Shown here: positions 9,532 to 18,720 of the stretch, piece by piece
How the letters are laid out: every line of letters starts with the position of its first letter
Numbering within the stretch: position 1 is the stretch's first letter
Assembly: GCF_003129905.1 (NCBI RefSeq)
Contig: NZ_QFFM01000007.1
Span: forward strand, 61,419-125,418
Direction: 5' to 3'
DNA from: Bifidobacterium callitrichidarum
Lineage (GTDB): Bacteria > Actinomycetota > Actinomycetes > Actinomycetales > Bifidobacteriaceae
DNA length: 64,000 nucleotides
Notes under the pieces: generated by a model
Told to the model about the DNA's origin: nothing
Seen by the model: the letters and a program-made list of their open reading frames with translations, nothing else
Databases searched by the model: none
Made by a program: the position numbers and the translations under genes

Positions 9532-10179
9532 TCACCGCTGCATATCACCCAATGCGGCGGGATGGTCGCTGCCATATGCCGCCAATGGCTCGATCCACCG
9601 GTAATCGGAGTCGATGGCACACTGGTCGATGACGTCCGACTGCTGTTCGCTGCTCATGGACCCGCGGATCGACACCACCGTCTGCCCATTGGTCTTGCCG
9701 TTCTCATCCACGAACGGCCGGGACTGCAAGCCGTAGACGGACAGGCATTGGTTGTATGCCAAGAAGACCTCGCTCCGTTCGTCGTCGGTCACCACGCCGT
9801 CTTTCAGCGCGTCACGTCCCAGCTCGGTGTGCAGGTTGTTCCATGCGTTGAGGAATTCGTATTTGTGCGGTCCGGTGAAGTCCGGATGTTCGCTGGTGGT
9901 GGGCAGCGGGTCGTTCGTGCCCGTCTTCGCATTTGACTGCACATCCCGCCATGGTTCGGGCAGGAGCGAGACCGCAACCGTCACGGCGATGGCGGCGAGC
10001 GCCAGTATTACGGCCGCTGTGGTACGCCACCGACGACTGCCTTGTCGCCGCATCCAGCTGGTGCGGTTCTTGTTCGAACCCGACTCCGGGTGCCGCATCT
10101 CGGACGACTCGGTCGTGTCAGCATCCGCGAATGTCTCATCATCATGGTCGGTCCGCTCGGCATCCATGACCCGTTTCAT
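9532..10179 (-). CDS. Membrane-anchored member of the lipoprotein paralogue family, third gene of the two-component operon
   Basis: This 215-residue protein has an acidic cytoplasmic N-terminus of about 50 residues, a single membrane helix (about 53-74) and an external domain that starts PDFTGPHKYEFLNAW and contains GVVTDDERSEV and NQCLSVYGL. The domain matches the lipoprotein at 7084-7845 closely over its first two thirds and stops after the second conserved Cys region, so it is a shortened family member tied to the membrane by a helix instead of a lipid. Its ATG overlaps the kinase stop codon (ATGA), so it is translationally coupled to the kinase. I infer that it works with the kinase as an accessory sensor or anti-activator; the sequence does not prove this. 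Confidence 0.8.
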   Translation of the reverse strand: MKRVMDAERTDHDDETFADADTTESSEMRHPESGSNKNRTSWMRRQGSRRWRTTAAVILALAAIAVTVAVSLLPEPWRDVQSNAKTGTNDPLPTTSEHPDFTGPHKYEFLNAWNNLHTELGRDALKDGVVTDDERSEVFLAYNQCLSVYGLQSRPFVDENGKTNGQTVVSIRGSMSSEQQSDVIDQCAIDSDYRWIEPLAAYGSDHPAALGDMQR

Positions 10180-11492
10180 GATGCACGCCCCGATTTCGGC
10201 CGGACAGTTCCTGTCCCGGCGGGGATGCGCGCGTACAGCACCCAGTCGCCGTCCTCGGCGCTGGTATTGAGTTCGCCGCCGAGCCGCGTGATGATGCGCC
10301 GGTGCATCATCAGTCCGCTGCCGTGCGGTTTGAGTCCGGCGCTCCTGTTCGCCGGCATGATCGGGTTGGTTTCCATGATTTCGATGGCACCGTCGCCGTA
10401 CGTGATGACGCACCGGTACTCACCTTGGGCCGGACCCATGTGCCGGGTGATGTTGGCCGCGATCTCGCCGAGAAGATTGGCTGCGGCCTCGATCGATTCG
10501 TCCGCGTAATCCTGCGGCATTTCGCCGCGCGATTCGATGGTGCCCGCGAATCCCAACTGCCCGAGCTTGGCCCTCGCGTCCCGTATCGCCGTGTCGATCG
10601 CATCTTGATGCCGGCCGACGCGGGGCGCGGATTGCCTGGTTCGTTCGGGCTGTTCCAGCAGATCGATGACGTGATGAATCTCATCCAGTACGGCCAGGGC
10701 CTGGTCGTTGACGAACTGCCAATCCTGACGCTCGGCCTGATGTTCCGCGTCGTTGCCGATGCGACGCAGTTGCCGTTGCGCGGTCAACGCGATGTACGAG
10801 AGTCCGCCGCTGGCCGAATCGTGGATACGCGAGGCCAGTCGCGTGTTGCGTTGCAACGTATCCAGCTGCCATTGTCGGCGTTCCAGCACCATGGCCTGTT
10901 CGCGGATCTCGTCGCGTTGCCGACGCCAGCGGAAGGACATGCCGCCCATGGTGGCGAGCGTGAACATGCCGATGTAGTTGACCATGCCGATCCATGTGGC
11001 GGACAGCGCATTGAACGTGTTGAGCGCCACCGGTATGCATTCGGCGAGCGCGACGGTCAGGAGCGCCGCCACGGCCACCGGTATCGCACTGTCGTACCCG
11101 ATGATCGCGAGCGCCAGATACGCGGCCCACAGCGGGTTCGGACCGGACAGGTCGAGCACGAACAGTCGCGCCACCACGGTGACGATGATGAGCCAGCCGG
11201 AGATGCGAGGCAGGAAGGGCGAGAGCAGGATGCCCACCACCGAGAGTCCGGAGAACAGGAAGTTCAGCGGATAGATCGGCGGGATCACGGACCATTCCAC
11301 CAGCGTGGCGGCGAGTGCGAACGCGGCGATGGCCAGTCGGAACCAGTGCGCGCGCAGCCAGCGGAATATGTCCGCCGGACTGCCGGACGTGATTGCCGGT
11401 TCCCCGGATCCGATTCCGGCAGCCGCCGCGGGCCCGTTGTCCCGGCCGACGCGCCCGCCCTCCCCGCCGGGAGCCGATATGCCGGCGTTCAT
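10176..11492 (-). CDS. Sensor histidine kinase, NarL/DesK-type, partner of a LuxR-family response regulator
   Basis: This 438-residue membrane kinase should autophosphorylate on His and pass phosphate to the response regulator encoded just upstream. After a 40-residue Gly/Ala-rich N-terminus there are about six hydrophobic segments (50-190), then a helical linker with the dimerisation motif SRIHDSASGGLSYIAL (His about 224) and an HATPase domain with an N-box EIAANITRH (Asn about 347) and a GSGL segment (about 391). The usual DxGxG box is replaced by ETNPI, so the ATP site is not canonical. Start ATG at 11492 overlaps the regulator stop (ATGA), and its own stop overlaps the next ATG. There is no large extracellular loop, so sensing probably occurs in the membrane or through partners. 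Confidence 0.85.
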   Translation of the reverse strand: MNAGISAPGGEGGRVGRDNGPAAAAGIGSGEPAITSGSPADIFRWLRAHWFRLAIAAFALAATLVEWSVIPPIYPLNFLFSGLSVVGILLSPFLPRISGWLIIVTVVARLFVLDLSGPNPLWAAYLALAIIGYDSAIPVAVAALLTVALAECIPVALNTFNALSATWIGMVNYIGMFTLATMGGMSFRWRRQRDEIREQAMVLERRQWQLDTLQRNTRLASRIHDSASGGLSYIALTAQRQLRRIGNDAEHQAERQDWQFVNDQALAVLDEIHHVIDLLEQPERTRQSAPRVGRHQDAIDTAIRDARAKLGQLGFAGTIESRGEMPQDYADESIEAAANLLGEIAANITRHMGPAQGEYRCVITYGDGAIEIMETNPIMPANRSAGLKPHGSGLMMHRRIITRLGGELNTSAEDGDWVLYARIPAGTGTVRPKSGRAS

Positions 11493-12169
11493 CGTTCGCC
11501 TTCCGAGGCGCCGGTCCACAGGGCCACGGCCTGGCCTCGCGTGGTGACGCCGAGTTTGCGGATGGCCCGTTGGAGGTACGTCTTGACGCTGGATTGGCTC
11601 AGATGCATGTTCTCGGCGATCTGCTCGGTGTCCAGTCCGCGCGAGCACAGGTTCATGGCTTCGGCCTCACGATCGGAGAGCAGCAGTTGCCGCGGCGTGT
11701 GCCGCCCACCCAACCGCGCGTGGGCCGCCGCCGCGGTCTCAAACCCCTCACCCCAGGTACCACCGGCGGCTACGGTGCGGATGGCCTGGATGATCGGCGT
11801 CTCCACGGATTTGGGCACGATGCCCTGCGCCCCGGCTTCGGCTGCCTTCGCCGCATACACGGCCAACGAGAACGAGGTGACGGCGAGGATCATCACGCGC
11901 GCGGTCTCGGTGCGAATGGTCTTGCATACCACCAGTCCGGACAGCTCGTCCATGGACATGTCGGTGAGCAGCACGTTGGGGCTGGTACGTGCGTCCAGGC
12001 AGCGGGCCACCGCGTCACGACCGGAGGTGGTCTTCCAGATGACGCGCGCCTCGGGCATGAGTTCGCCAATGGACCGTTCAAGGAACGCCAGGGAGAACTC
12101 GTCGTTGTCCAGCAGCCCGATGGTCACGATGGGGCGGACCGTCTGGGTCGATTCGGTTTCGTCTTGCAT
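11489..12169 (-). CDS. LuxR/NarL-family response regulator
   Basis: This 226-residue cytoplasmic transcription factor has an N-terminal receiver domain (about 12-130) with the acidic pocket LDND and phosphoacceptor in LLTDMSMDEL (Asp70). Its C-terminal HTH (about 165-222) reads LSDREAEAMNLCSRGLDTEQIAENMHLSQSSVKTYL in pieces typical of LuxR/NarL. The start ATG at 12169 has an AGGGGA site 8 bp upstream. It is the first gene of a three-gene operon with the kinase and the membrane-anchored paralogue. A 7-5-7 inverted repeat lies 84 bp upstream of it, and equivalent repeats precede the lipoprotein genes; I infer autoregulation and control of that regulon. Confidence 0.93.
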   Translation of the reverse strand: MQDETESTQTVRPIVTIGLLDNDEFSLAFLERSIGELMPEARVIWKTTSGRDAVARCLDARTSPNVLLTDMSMDELSGLVVCKTIRTETARVMILAVTSFSLAVYAAKAAEAGAQGIVPKSVETPIIQAIRTVAAGGTWGEGFETAAAAHARLGGRHTPRQLLLSDREAEAMNLCSRGLDTEQIAENMHLSQSSVKTYLQRAIRKLGVTTRGQAVALWTGASEGER

Positions 12170-12252
12170 ATGCCGCTTCCCCTGTGATCGCCATGATCGT
12201 ATAGCGTTGACTCCAACCGTATCACCGCACGGCAGGACTTCACGGCGATTCC

Positions 12253-12271
12253 TGTCGTCCAGAAGACTACA
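12253..12271. promoter_or_regulatory. Operator-like inverted repeat upstream of the response regulator
   Basis: TGTCGTC-CAGAA-GACTACA matches the perfect site at 7925-7943 with one change in one half-site. It lies 84 bp upstream of the response-regulator ATG, consistent with autoregulation. Confidence 0.6.
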
Positions 12272-12411
12272 TATCCGCAAACCTTCCTAACAAAAGGTGG
12301 ATAACCGCGGTTCCGTCCACACGCTGTCCACAACACGCCAAGACGCGTCATGTTCTCCACATTCACCGTTCGTACTTGTGTCCGAATGCACGCGCCCGGC
12401 ACAGTGGAATC

Positions 12412-13005
12412 ATGAATGCCATAGCCACAGAACCGCCGCCTTCCGTCCCGTACCGTTTCCACCGGGATATCCGCCCGACCGCCCCGCGTCCCTTCGACTG
12501 TCCGGGCAATGCTCCGCACACCGACTTCAATTCCAGCGACCGGACCGGCACCGTCGCCGGTTATCGGCAACCTTCATTGGACGTTCCCGACGCCGGATCG
12601 TCCTCGCCTCTGGATCATCTCGCCGCCTTGATGGGCGACCGCACCATGAGCGCCAAACGGTTCGGCTCCCTCGGTGAGCAGTACGCAGCCAATTGGCTGG
12701 AAGTCCAAGGATGGGTCGTGTTGTCTCGCAACTGGCGCACGCGCTATGGCGAATTGGACATCGTCGCGCTCACTCCCGAACGCATCGTGGCGTTCGTGGA
12801 GGTGAAATCCCGCCGCAACGCCCAGTATGGCGTGCCGCAGGAGGCCGTGACGCCCGCCAAACAGCGCAATCTCAGACGCGCCGCCTGCGAATGGCTCGTC
12901 GACCGGCGCAATCGCGTACCCCATGCCGGCGTGCGGTTCGATGTCATCACCGTCGTGATGCATCTGGGCCGTCCTTCGGTGCTTCATATCCCCAACGCCT
13001 TCTGA
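12412..13005 (+). CDS. YraN/UPF0102-family nuclease-like protein, possibly with N-terminal extension
   Basis: The C-terminal 120 residues match UPF0102/YraN, a small family with an endonuclease-like fold: FGSLGEQYAANWLEVQGWVV, then RYGELDIVAL and VAFVEVKSRR, the last two giving the E-x-D/E-x-K-type catalytic pattern. The family is usually about 120 residues. An ATG at 12631 gives 124 residues; the frame is open back to ATG 12412, which would add 73 residues ending in a plausible coding stretch (PLDHLAALMGDRTMSAKR). I list the longer form but cannot decide between them. It lies 20 bp before comM and dprA, a widely conserved order. Its molecular role is not established in the family. Confidence 0.8.
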   Translation: MNAIATEPPPSVPYRFHRDIRPTAPRPFDCPGNAPHTDFNSSDRTGTVAGYRQPSLDVPDAGSSSPLDHLAALMGDRTMSAKRFGSLGEQYAANWLEVQGWVVLSRNWRTRYGELDIVALTPERIVAFVEVKSRRNAQYGVPQEAVTPAKQRNLRRAACEWLVDRRNRVPHAGVRFDVITVVMHLGRPSVLHIPNAF

Positions 13006-13025
13006 AATACGGAAAGGAGCCACGC

Positions 13026-14555
13026 ATGGCCATCGGCAGAACGCTCTCGGTCGGACTGGTCGGGCTCAAGGCCTTCATCGTGCAGGTGCAGGCGTTCATC
13101 AGTCCGGGCCTCCCCTACTTCAACATCATCGGATTGCCGGACACGAGCCTGTCCGAAGCCCGGGAACGGGTGAAATCCGCCTGCCACGCCTCGGGATTCG
13201 TCTGGCCGCAGACGCGCGTCACCGTGAACATGAGCCCGGCGGCGATGCCCAAGCGCGGTTCCTCGCATGATCTGGCCATCGCGGCCAGCGTGCTGTGCGC
13301 CGCCGGCGCGATCGGGCATGACTGTCTGGAGGACACCATCATGCTCGGCGAGGTGAATCTGGATGGCTCGGTGCTGCCCATCCATGGGTTGCTGCCGATC
13401 ATGCTTCATGCCGAGGAACGCGGCATACGCAAGATGATCATCCCGTACCGCAATCTCGAGGAATCGGCCATGGTGGACGGCATGGATGTGATCGGCGTCA
13501 GGCATGTGGGCGAACTCATCGAGCTCATGGGAGGCAACGCCACCTATACCATTCCCGAGTTGATACTCGCCGATGACGAATCCGCGGAATCATCGCCGTC
13601 CGCAACGCTCTCATGCGGCGATATGAGCGAGGTGTTGGGCCAGGAATACGCCAAATGGGCGTTGCAGGTGGCGGCGGCCGGCGGCCATAATCTCATCATG
13701 ACCGGTCCTCCCGGCGCGGGCAAGACCATGTTGGCTTCACGATTGCCCGGCATCATGCCGCCGCTGACCGAACCGGAGCAGCTGGAGGTGGCGTCGATCC
13801 GTTCCCTGTGCGGCACGCTGCCTCAGTATGGCATCACGGATGTGCCACCGTTCGAGGCGCCGCATCACACCGCCACCACGGCGGCGCTGGTGGGCGGAGG
13901 TAGCGGCATCGCCATGCCGGGCGCCATTACCCGGGCGCATCGGGGCATCCTGTTTCTCGATGAGGCGCCGGAATTCTCGGCACGGGCGTTGCAGACGCTG
14001 CGCGAACCGTTGGAATCCGGGTATGTGGCCTTGTCACGGGCCAAGGGCAGCACCTACTATCCGGCACGATTCCAACTCGTCATGGCCGCGAACCCCTGCC
14101 CGTGCGGATACTATTACGGCACCGGCGAGCGCTGCACCTGCAAGGAGAAGGACCGCACGAAGTATTTCTCCCGCCTGGTCGGGCCGATCCTGGATCGCGT
14201 GGACATCCAGTTGGCCGTGCCGCCGGTCTCCCGCATAGCGGTGCGCAACGAGACTCCGGGAGAGTCCAGCGCGCGGATCCGCGAACGGGTCATCGAAGCC
14301 CGGATGGTGGCCAAACGCAGGTTCCAGGAGTTCGGATGGACCTGCAACGCGCAGGCCTCCGGCAACTGGCTGCACGCGAACACGTCGTTGAAGGCCATGG
14401 AACTGGTGAACCAGGCACTCTCCAATCATCAGCTCACGTTGCGTGGCGCAGACCGGGCCATGCGCCTGGCGTGGACGCTCGCCGACTTGAACGGCCGGTA
14501 TTCGCCCACCGAGCAGGATGTCCATCAGGGTATCGAGTTAAGGACGAGGATGTAA
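13026..14555 (+). CDS. comM: ComM/YifB-family Mg-chelatase-like AAA ATPase
   Basis: This 509-residue cytoplasmic AAA+ protein belongs to the YifB/ComM group, whose characterised members help branch migration during natural transformation. The N-terminal ChlI-like domain (about 10-165) starts RTLSVGLVGLKAFIVQVQ. The AAA core has Walker A GPPGAGKT (227-234), Walker B GILFLDEAPEF and a cysteine-rich segment NPCPCGYYYGTGERCTCKE that is typical of the family. The Mg-chelatase C-domain follows. The start ATG at 13026 has AAAGGAG 5 bp upstream. It sits between yraN and dprA (stop and start adjacent), so the three form an operon linked to DNA uptake or recombination. Confidence 0.93.
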   Translation: MAIGRTLSVGLVGLKAFIVQVQAFISPGLPYFNIIGLPDTSLSEARERVKSACHASGFVWPQTRVTVNMSPAAMPKRGSSHDLAIAASVLCAAGAIGHDCLEDTIMLGEVNLDGSVLPIHGLLPIMLHAEERGIRKMIIPYRNLEESAMVDGMDVIGVRHVGELIELMGGNATYTIPELILADDESAESSPSATLSCGDMSEVLGQEYAKWALQVAAAGGHNLIMTGPPGAGKTMLASRLPGIMPPLTEPEQLEVASIRSLCGTLPQYGITDVPPFEAPHHTATTAALVGGGSGIAMPGAITRAHRGILFLDEAPEFSARALQTLREPLESGYVALSRAKGSTYYPARFQLVMAANPCPCGYYYGTGERCTCKEKDRTKYFSRLVGPILDRVDIQLAVPPVSRIAVRNETPGESSARIRERVIEARMVAKRRFQEFGWTCNAQASGNWLHANTSLKAMELVNQALSNHQLTLRGADRAMRLAWTLADLNGRYSPTEQDVHQGIELRTRM

Positions 14556-16316
14556 ATGACCGATCATCATAAGACTCAGACGGCTTCCCAATCCGTCGAT
14601 TCAGCTGCATCCGCGTCTCCTGCCGATACCGCCGCCTCCGTTCTCCCAGGAGTTCCCGTTTTCTCCGGCAGCACCGGCGGCTCCGAGACTCCCGCCGGCA
14701 CCGCACGCCGGGCGATTCCCTCCCCTTCCGTCGACGCCCTGTACCGGGCCGCGCTCACCTTCTGTCTGGATGGCACGGATGTGATGATGTACGCCACACT
14801 CAAGGGCGCGGGCAGCGCGGAATCGTTGTGGCACGCGCTGGCGCAGTCGCATCCGAGCCATCCCTCCGAGGTGTCCGGGCCGGCGTTGGCGCGCATCGAC
14901 CGCATGTTCGTCAACGGCATCACCCGATGGGGACGAAGCGTCACCGCGGACATGATGAAGACCTTCCGCGCCTCCCTGTCCTCCTGGCATAATCGCATGC
15001 GCGACCTGCCCTCACAGGACATCCTGCATCTGGCCGATTGGTTCACTGCGGACGGCACGATGTGGCTGATCGGGCCGAACCATCCATGCTGGCCGCACCA
15101 GTTGGCCGATCTCGCGATCCGCTCCGACTGGGCGCCGCCGCTGTGCCTGTGGATCCGGGGCGATCCCCGTGCGTTGACGAGCTGCGCCAAGCCCATCGGC
15201 ATCGTGGGTTCGCGTGACGTGAACGAGTATGGTCGTTTCGTGGCGCACACCGTGGCCGAGCAGGCCGCGGCCGCCGGCCATCTGGTGGTGTCGGGCGGGG
15301 CGATGGGCACGGATGCCGCCGCCCATTGGGGCGCGTTGAACGCGCTGCACGGGCGCAATCCCGCGAATGTGGGCAAGACCGTGGCCGTGTTCGCGGGCGG
15401 ACTCAACCATATCGGGCCGATGCGCAACCGCACGTTGTTCGAGCGTATCGAGGCGCAGGGCGGCGCGCTCATCAGCGAACACTGCCCGGATACGATTCCC
15501 GAGGCGAGGCGTTTCCTGCTACGCAACCGCATCATCGCGGCATTGTCCTCCACACTGGTGGTGGCGCAGGCTCGACTACGTTCCGGAGCGCTCAACACCG
15601 CGGGCTGGGCGTGCGAGCTCATGCGCGAGGTGTACGCGGTGCCCGGAGACATCAACCAGCCATCCAACGCCGGCTGCAACAAGATGATCAGCGACCATCG
15701 CGCCATACTGCTGTGCGCCGCCACCTCCACCGACGACATCTGCCATGAGCGTCATCAGCCAATCATGGCGGCATGCCCCGGCTTCGCCGTGAAAACCGAG
15801 GATGCGCACGACCGGCAGGACGATGCGGCCACAACAACACCTGCCGTCGCTTCCTCATCAGGCGATGCGGTCTCTTCTCCCGCAAGCAGTGCCGCCAAGG
15901 CCGGTTCGAGGGGCGAAGCAGGCCGGTCTCCCCTAGGACGGTCCGGCACCGGCGGACAACCCACCTTGGCCCAGGCTGAGGCCTCTCCCGCCCGCACCCG
16001 CGCGAAACCCGGCTCCTCCGGGGTTCGCAGGCAGGTGCCCGATCTACGGGAACCCGCCGATGCCGAAATGCAACTTCCTCCCATCGACGTGAGCACCTTG
16101 CCCGAACCGCAGCGGCTGATGGTGGGTCTTATCCGTGAATGCCGCAGACGGCATCTCATCGTCACGCCGGATGCCCTGCTGAAGGTGGCCCACGAGCTGG
16201 CCGACGACGAGATCCCGGATATCGGCACCGTGCTGAGCCTGCTCGGCGCGCTGGAACTCAAGGGGGTGGTCGATCGCAAGGCGGACGCCGCCGCCCTAAG
16301 CAGCCGCGTCCGCTGA
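14556..16316 (+). CDS. dprA: DNA-processing protein DprA/Smf with long terminal extensions
   Basis: DprA binds incoming single-stranded DNA and loads RecA. The Rossmann core is clear: [58 protein letters not shown], and [23 protein letters not shown] (about residues 210-375). At 586 residues it is far longer than the common 290-380. It has a Ser/Ala/Pro-rich N-terminus of about 60 residues and, after the core, a low-complexity linker of about 110 residues leading to a winged-helix-like C-terminus ([17 protein letters not shown]). Its ATG directly follows the comM stop codon. Any standard function in bifidobacteria is inferred from the family. Confidence 0.92.
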   Translation: MTDHHKTQTASQSVDSAASASPADTAASVLPGVPVFSGSTGGSETPAGTARRAIPSPSVDALYRAALTFCLDGTDVMMYATLKGAGSAESLWHALAQSHPSHPSEVSGPALARIDRMFVNGITRWGRSVTADMMKTFRASLSSWHNRMRDLPSQDILHLADWFTADGTMWLIGPNHPCWPHQLADLAIRSDWAPPLCLWIRGDPRALTSCAKPIGIVGSRDVNEYGRFVAHTVAEQAAAAGHLVVSGGAMGTDAAAHWGALNALHGRNPANVGKTVAVFAGGLNHIGPMRNRTLFERIEAQGGALISEHCPDTIPEARRFLLRNRIIAALSSTLVVAQARLRSGALNTAGWACELMREVYAVPGDINQPSNAGCNKMISDHRAILLCAATSTDDICHERHQPIMAACPGFAVKTEDAHDRQDDAATTTPAVASSSGDAVSSPASSAAKAGSRGEAGRSPLGRSGTGGQPTLAQAEASPARTRAKPGSSGVRRQVPDLREPADAEMQLPPIDVSTLPEPQRLMVGLIRECRRRHLIVTPDALLKVAHELADDEIPDIGTVLSLLGALELKGVVDRKADAAALSSRVR

Positions 16317-16377
16317 TCGGCGGTTGGATCCGCGTTCACGGAATGAAAATCACGAACCGGCCTTCACGGACCAATCC

Positions 16378-16417
16378 TTCGTATATCGGCTTCGTATATT
16401 GGCCTCGCGTATACCAG
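16378..16417. repeat. Three tandem CGTATA-containing repeats upstream of sdhA
   Basis: Three head-to-tail units of 13-14 bp (TTCGTATATCGGC, TTCGTATATTGGCC, TCGCGTATACCAG) lie 90-130 bp upstream of the sdhA start. The regular spacing suggests a binding-site array; the bound protein is unknown. The rest of the 16317-16506 gap shows two TTCACGGA copies and nothing clearer. Confidence 0.5.
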
Positions 16418-16506
16418 TCAGTCATGCCTGTTCTCGCATATCAGTCGTTGCGATCTGTCTCATGCCGTCAAAGCCACTGTTCGGCGGGTGTGCGAGAATC
16501 GAGACC

Positions 16507-18534
16507 ATGAGTCCGAAACGTTTGGAAGATATGTATGATGCGGTGATCGTCGGCGCCGGAGCGGCCGGCCTGTCGGCGGCGTTGGGGCTGCTCAGGTCCC
16601 CTGAGATCGAGGATCTCAAGGCACAGGGCGTGGACCCGAAGATCCTGGTGGTCTCCAAATTGCAGCCGCTGCGTTCGCATACCGGCTCCGCGGAGGGCGG
16701 CATCGCGGCCAGCCTGGGCAACGTGGAGTCCGACGACTGGCATTGGCATTACTACGACACCATCAAGGGCGGCGATTGGCTGGTCGATCAGGACGCGGCC
16801 CGTCTACTCGCCGAATACGCGCCGGAGACCGTGATCAACCTGGAGCGTCAGGGCGTGGCGTTCTCCCGTACCGAGGACGGGCATATCGCCCAGCGTCGGT
16901 TCGGCGGCCACACCCGTGATTTCGGCGGCGAACCGGTCAAGCGTGCGGCCTATGCGGCGGACCGTATCGGCCATCAGATCCTTCACACGCTGTGGCAGCA
17001 GTGCGTGGCCCAAGGCGTCGAGTTCGCCGAGGAATGGTACGTGACCGATCTGGTGCTCACCGAGGACGGATCCCAGGCGGCCGGCATCGTGGCCTTGGAC
17101 ACCCATGCGGGCAAAGTCCAGGCCATCCACGCGCGCAACGTGCTCATCGCCACAGGTGGCGCCGGCCGACTGTTCCATACCACGTCCAACTCGTGGGATC
17201 TGACCGGCGACGGCATGGCACTCGCACTGGCCGCGGGATTGCAGTTGGAGGACATCGAATTCGTGCAGTTCCATCCCACCGGACTCGCACATACCGGCAT
17301 CCTGCTTTCCGAGGCGGCCCGCGCGGAGGGCGGCGTGCTGCGCAATGCGGACGGCGAGGCGTTCATGGAACGCTATGCGCCTGAGCACAAGGATCTCGCC
17401 GCCCGAGACGTGGTCTCCCGTTCCATCATGGCGGAGATCGACGCCGGCCGTGGCGTTGCGGACCCCAAGGATCCGGACGGCCCGAAGGACTGCGTCTGGC
17501 TGGATATGACCGGCATCGCCCCTGAGCACATGGCCGAGGCCCTGCCGCAGGTGGTCGAGACCATCGAGCAGTACGCGAACCTCGATCCGGCCAAGGATTG
17601 GGTGCCGATCAAACCCACCGCGCATTACACGATGGGCGGCATCCCCATCACCACCGACGGTGAGGTATACCGCTGGAACGAACCGGACAACAACAATCTG
17701 GCCAACGCCCATCCGGAATGGCTCATCGACGGCGTCCTGCCGCCGTCCAAGGCCATCGGCGATCGCACCGTCGTCAACGGCCTGTTCGCAGCCGGCGAAT
17801 GCTCCTGCGTTTCCGTGCACGGTGCGAACCGACTGGGCGGCAACTCCCTGCTGGATGCCTGCCTGTTCGGCACGCGCGCCGGCCGTACCATGGCCGCACG
17901 CATCACCGAAAACCCGGTGGACTCCCCCATGGGCGACGATTCGGCCGATGAGACGCTGATCGAAGCGGTCGACCAGACCAAGGCTCGTCGTGAGACGGAA
18001 CTGGCCGATCTGCTGGCCGGCAACGCAGGTTCCGACGGCGATTCCGACGCCGATGCCCTGCCGGCCGATGGCAACCCGTATGAGCTCATGGCCCGTCTCG
18101 GCTCGCTCATGGACCGTGCGCTTGCCGTGCGTTGCAACGCCGAATCCATCACCACGGCAAGCGAACATCTCAACACCTTCAGGCCCGCGGCCGAAGCCCT
18201 GCGTGCGCACAGCAATACTGCCGCGTTCAATCAGGAAATCACCGCGATCTGGGAGGTCCGCCATCTGATCGAGCTGGCCGGTGCCGTGCTCGCGGCGTCG
18301 GGGGCACGTGAGGAATCCCGTGGCGCGATGTACCGGACCGACCACCCCGAGCGCGACGATGAGCGGTTCCTCGCCCACTCCATGATTCGTCTGCTCTCTC
18401 CGGAGGAGCAGGACCGTCTGCGCACCGCGATCGCCGAAACCAGCGAAAGCGAACCAGAACCGTCCCTCACCCACCATATCTCCTGGCAGCCGGTGCATAT
18501 CGCCGACTACCCGCCCAAGAAGCGCGAATACTGA
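16507..18534 (+). CDS. sdhA: Succinate dehydrogenase/fumarate reductase flavoprotein subunit
   Basis: This is the 675-residue FAD-binding catalytic subunit that interconverts succinate and fumarate. It has the dinucleotide fold [17 protein letters not shown] near the N-terminus, the FAD-attachment region [15 protein letters not shown], the substrate-site segment FVQFHPTGL, the catalytic-type RDVVSRSIM and the C-terminal cap [19 protein letters not shown]-aspartate oxidase is the alternative in this superfamily, but length and the adjacent iron-sulfur subunit favour Sdh/Frd. ATG at 16507 has only a weak ribosome site; upstream in-frame sequence is not convincing as coding. The Fe-S subunit follows after 186 bp with a hairpin between. 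No membrane-anchor subunits are encoded nearby. Confidence 0.85.
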   Translation: MSPKRLEDMYDAVIVGAGAAGLSAALGLLRSPEIEDLKAQGVDPKILVVSKLQPLRSHTGSAEGGIAASLGNVESDDWHWHYYDTIKGGDWLVDQDAARLLAEYAPETVINLERQGVAFSRTEDGHIAQRRFGGHTRDFGGEPVKRAAYAADRIGHQILHTLWQQCVAQGVEFAEEWYVTDLVLTEDGSQAAGIVALDTHAGKVQAIHARNVLIATGGAGRLFHTTSNSWDLTGDGMALALAAGLQLEDIEFVQFHPTGLAHTGILLSEAARAEGGVLRNADGEAFMERYAPEHKDLAARDVVSRSIMAEIDAGRGVADPKDPDGPKDCVWLDMTGIAPEHMAEALPQVVETIEQYANLDPAKDWVPIKPTAHYTMGGIPITTDGEVYRWNEPDNNNLANAHPEWLIDGVLPPSKAIGDRTVVNGLFAAGECSCVSVHGANRLGGNSLLDACLFGTRAGRTMAARITENPVDSPMGDDSADETLIEAVDQTKARRETELADLLAGNAGSDGDSDADALPADGNPYELMARLGSLMDRALAVRCNAESITTASEHLNTFRPAAEALRAHSNTAAFNQEITAIWEVRHLIELAGAVLAASGAREESRGAMYRTDHPERDDERFLAHSMIRLLSPEEQDRLRTAIAETSESEPEPSLTHHISWQPVHIADYPPKKREY

Positions 18535-18562
18535 CGAATACCGGACGAATACCAGACACCCT

Positions 18563-18589
18563 GCGGGCTCCCCTTACCGAGGAGCCCGC
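18563..18589 (+). terminator. Hairpin between sdhA and sdhB
   Basis: A perfect 9-bp stem (GCGGGCTCC / GGAGCCCGC) with a 9-nt loop follows the sdhA stop. It lacks a strong T-run, so it may act as a weak terminator or as an mRNA end that protects sdhA. Confidence 0.5.
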
Positions 18590-18720
18590 TCCCTTTGGCC
18601 GGCCGGCAGGAGCCGGTGGAGAAACCGCCGGTCTTTGACACGAATCCGTGACGGCACAAACCCCGCCCATGGCTTGTGGCACAATAGGTTGGCTGATTAT
18701 TGGAATTTTGGAGGCAGATG

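Noticed and set aside
10302..12290. A 662-codon open frame on the plus strand across the kinase and response-regulator genes
   Set aside because: The minus strand carries two genes with all expected motifs and ATGA overlaps; the plus-strand product is low-complexity Arg/Gly-rich.
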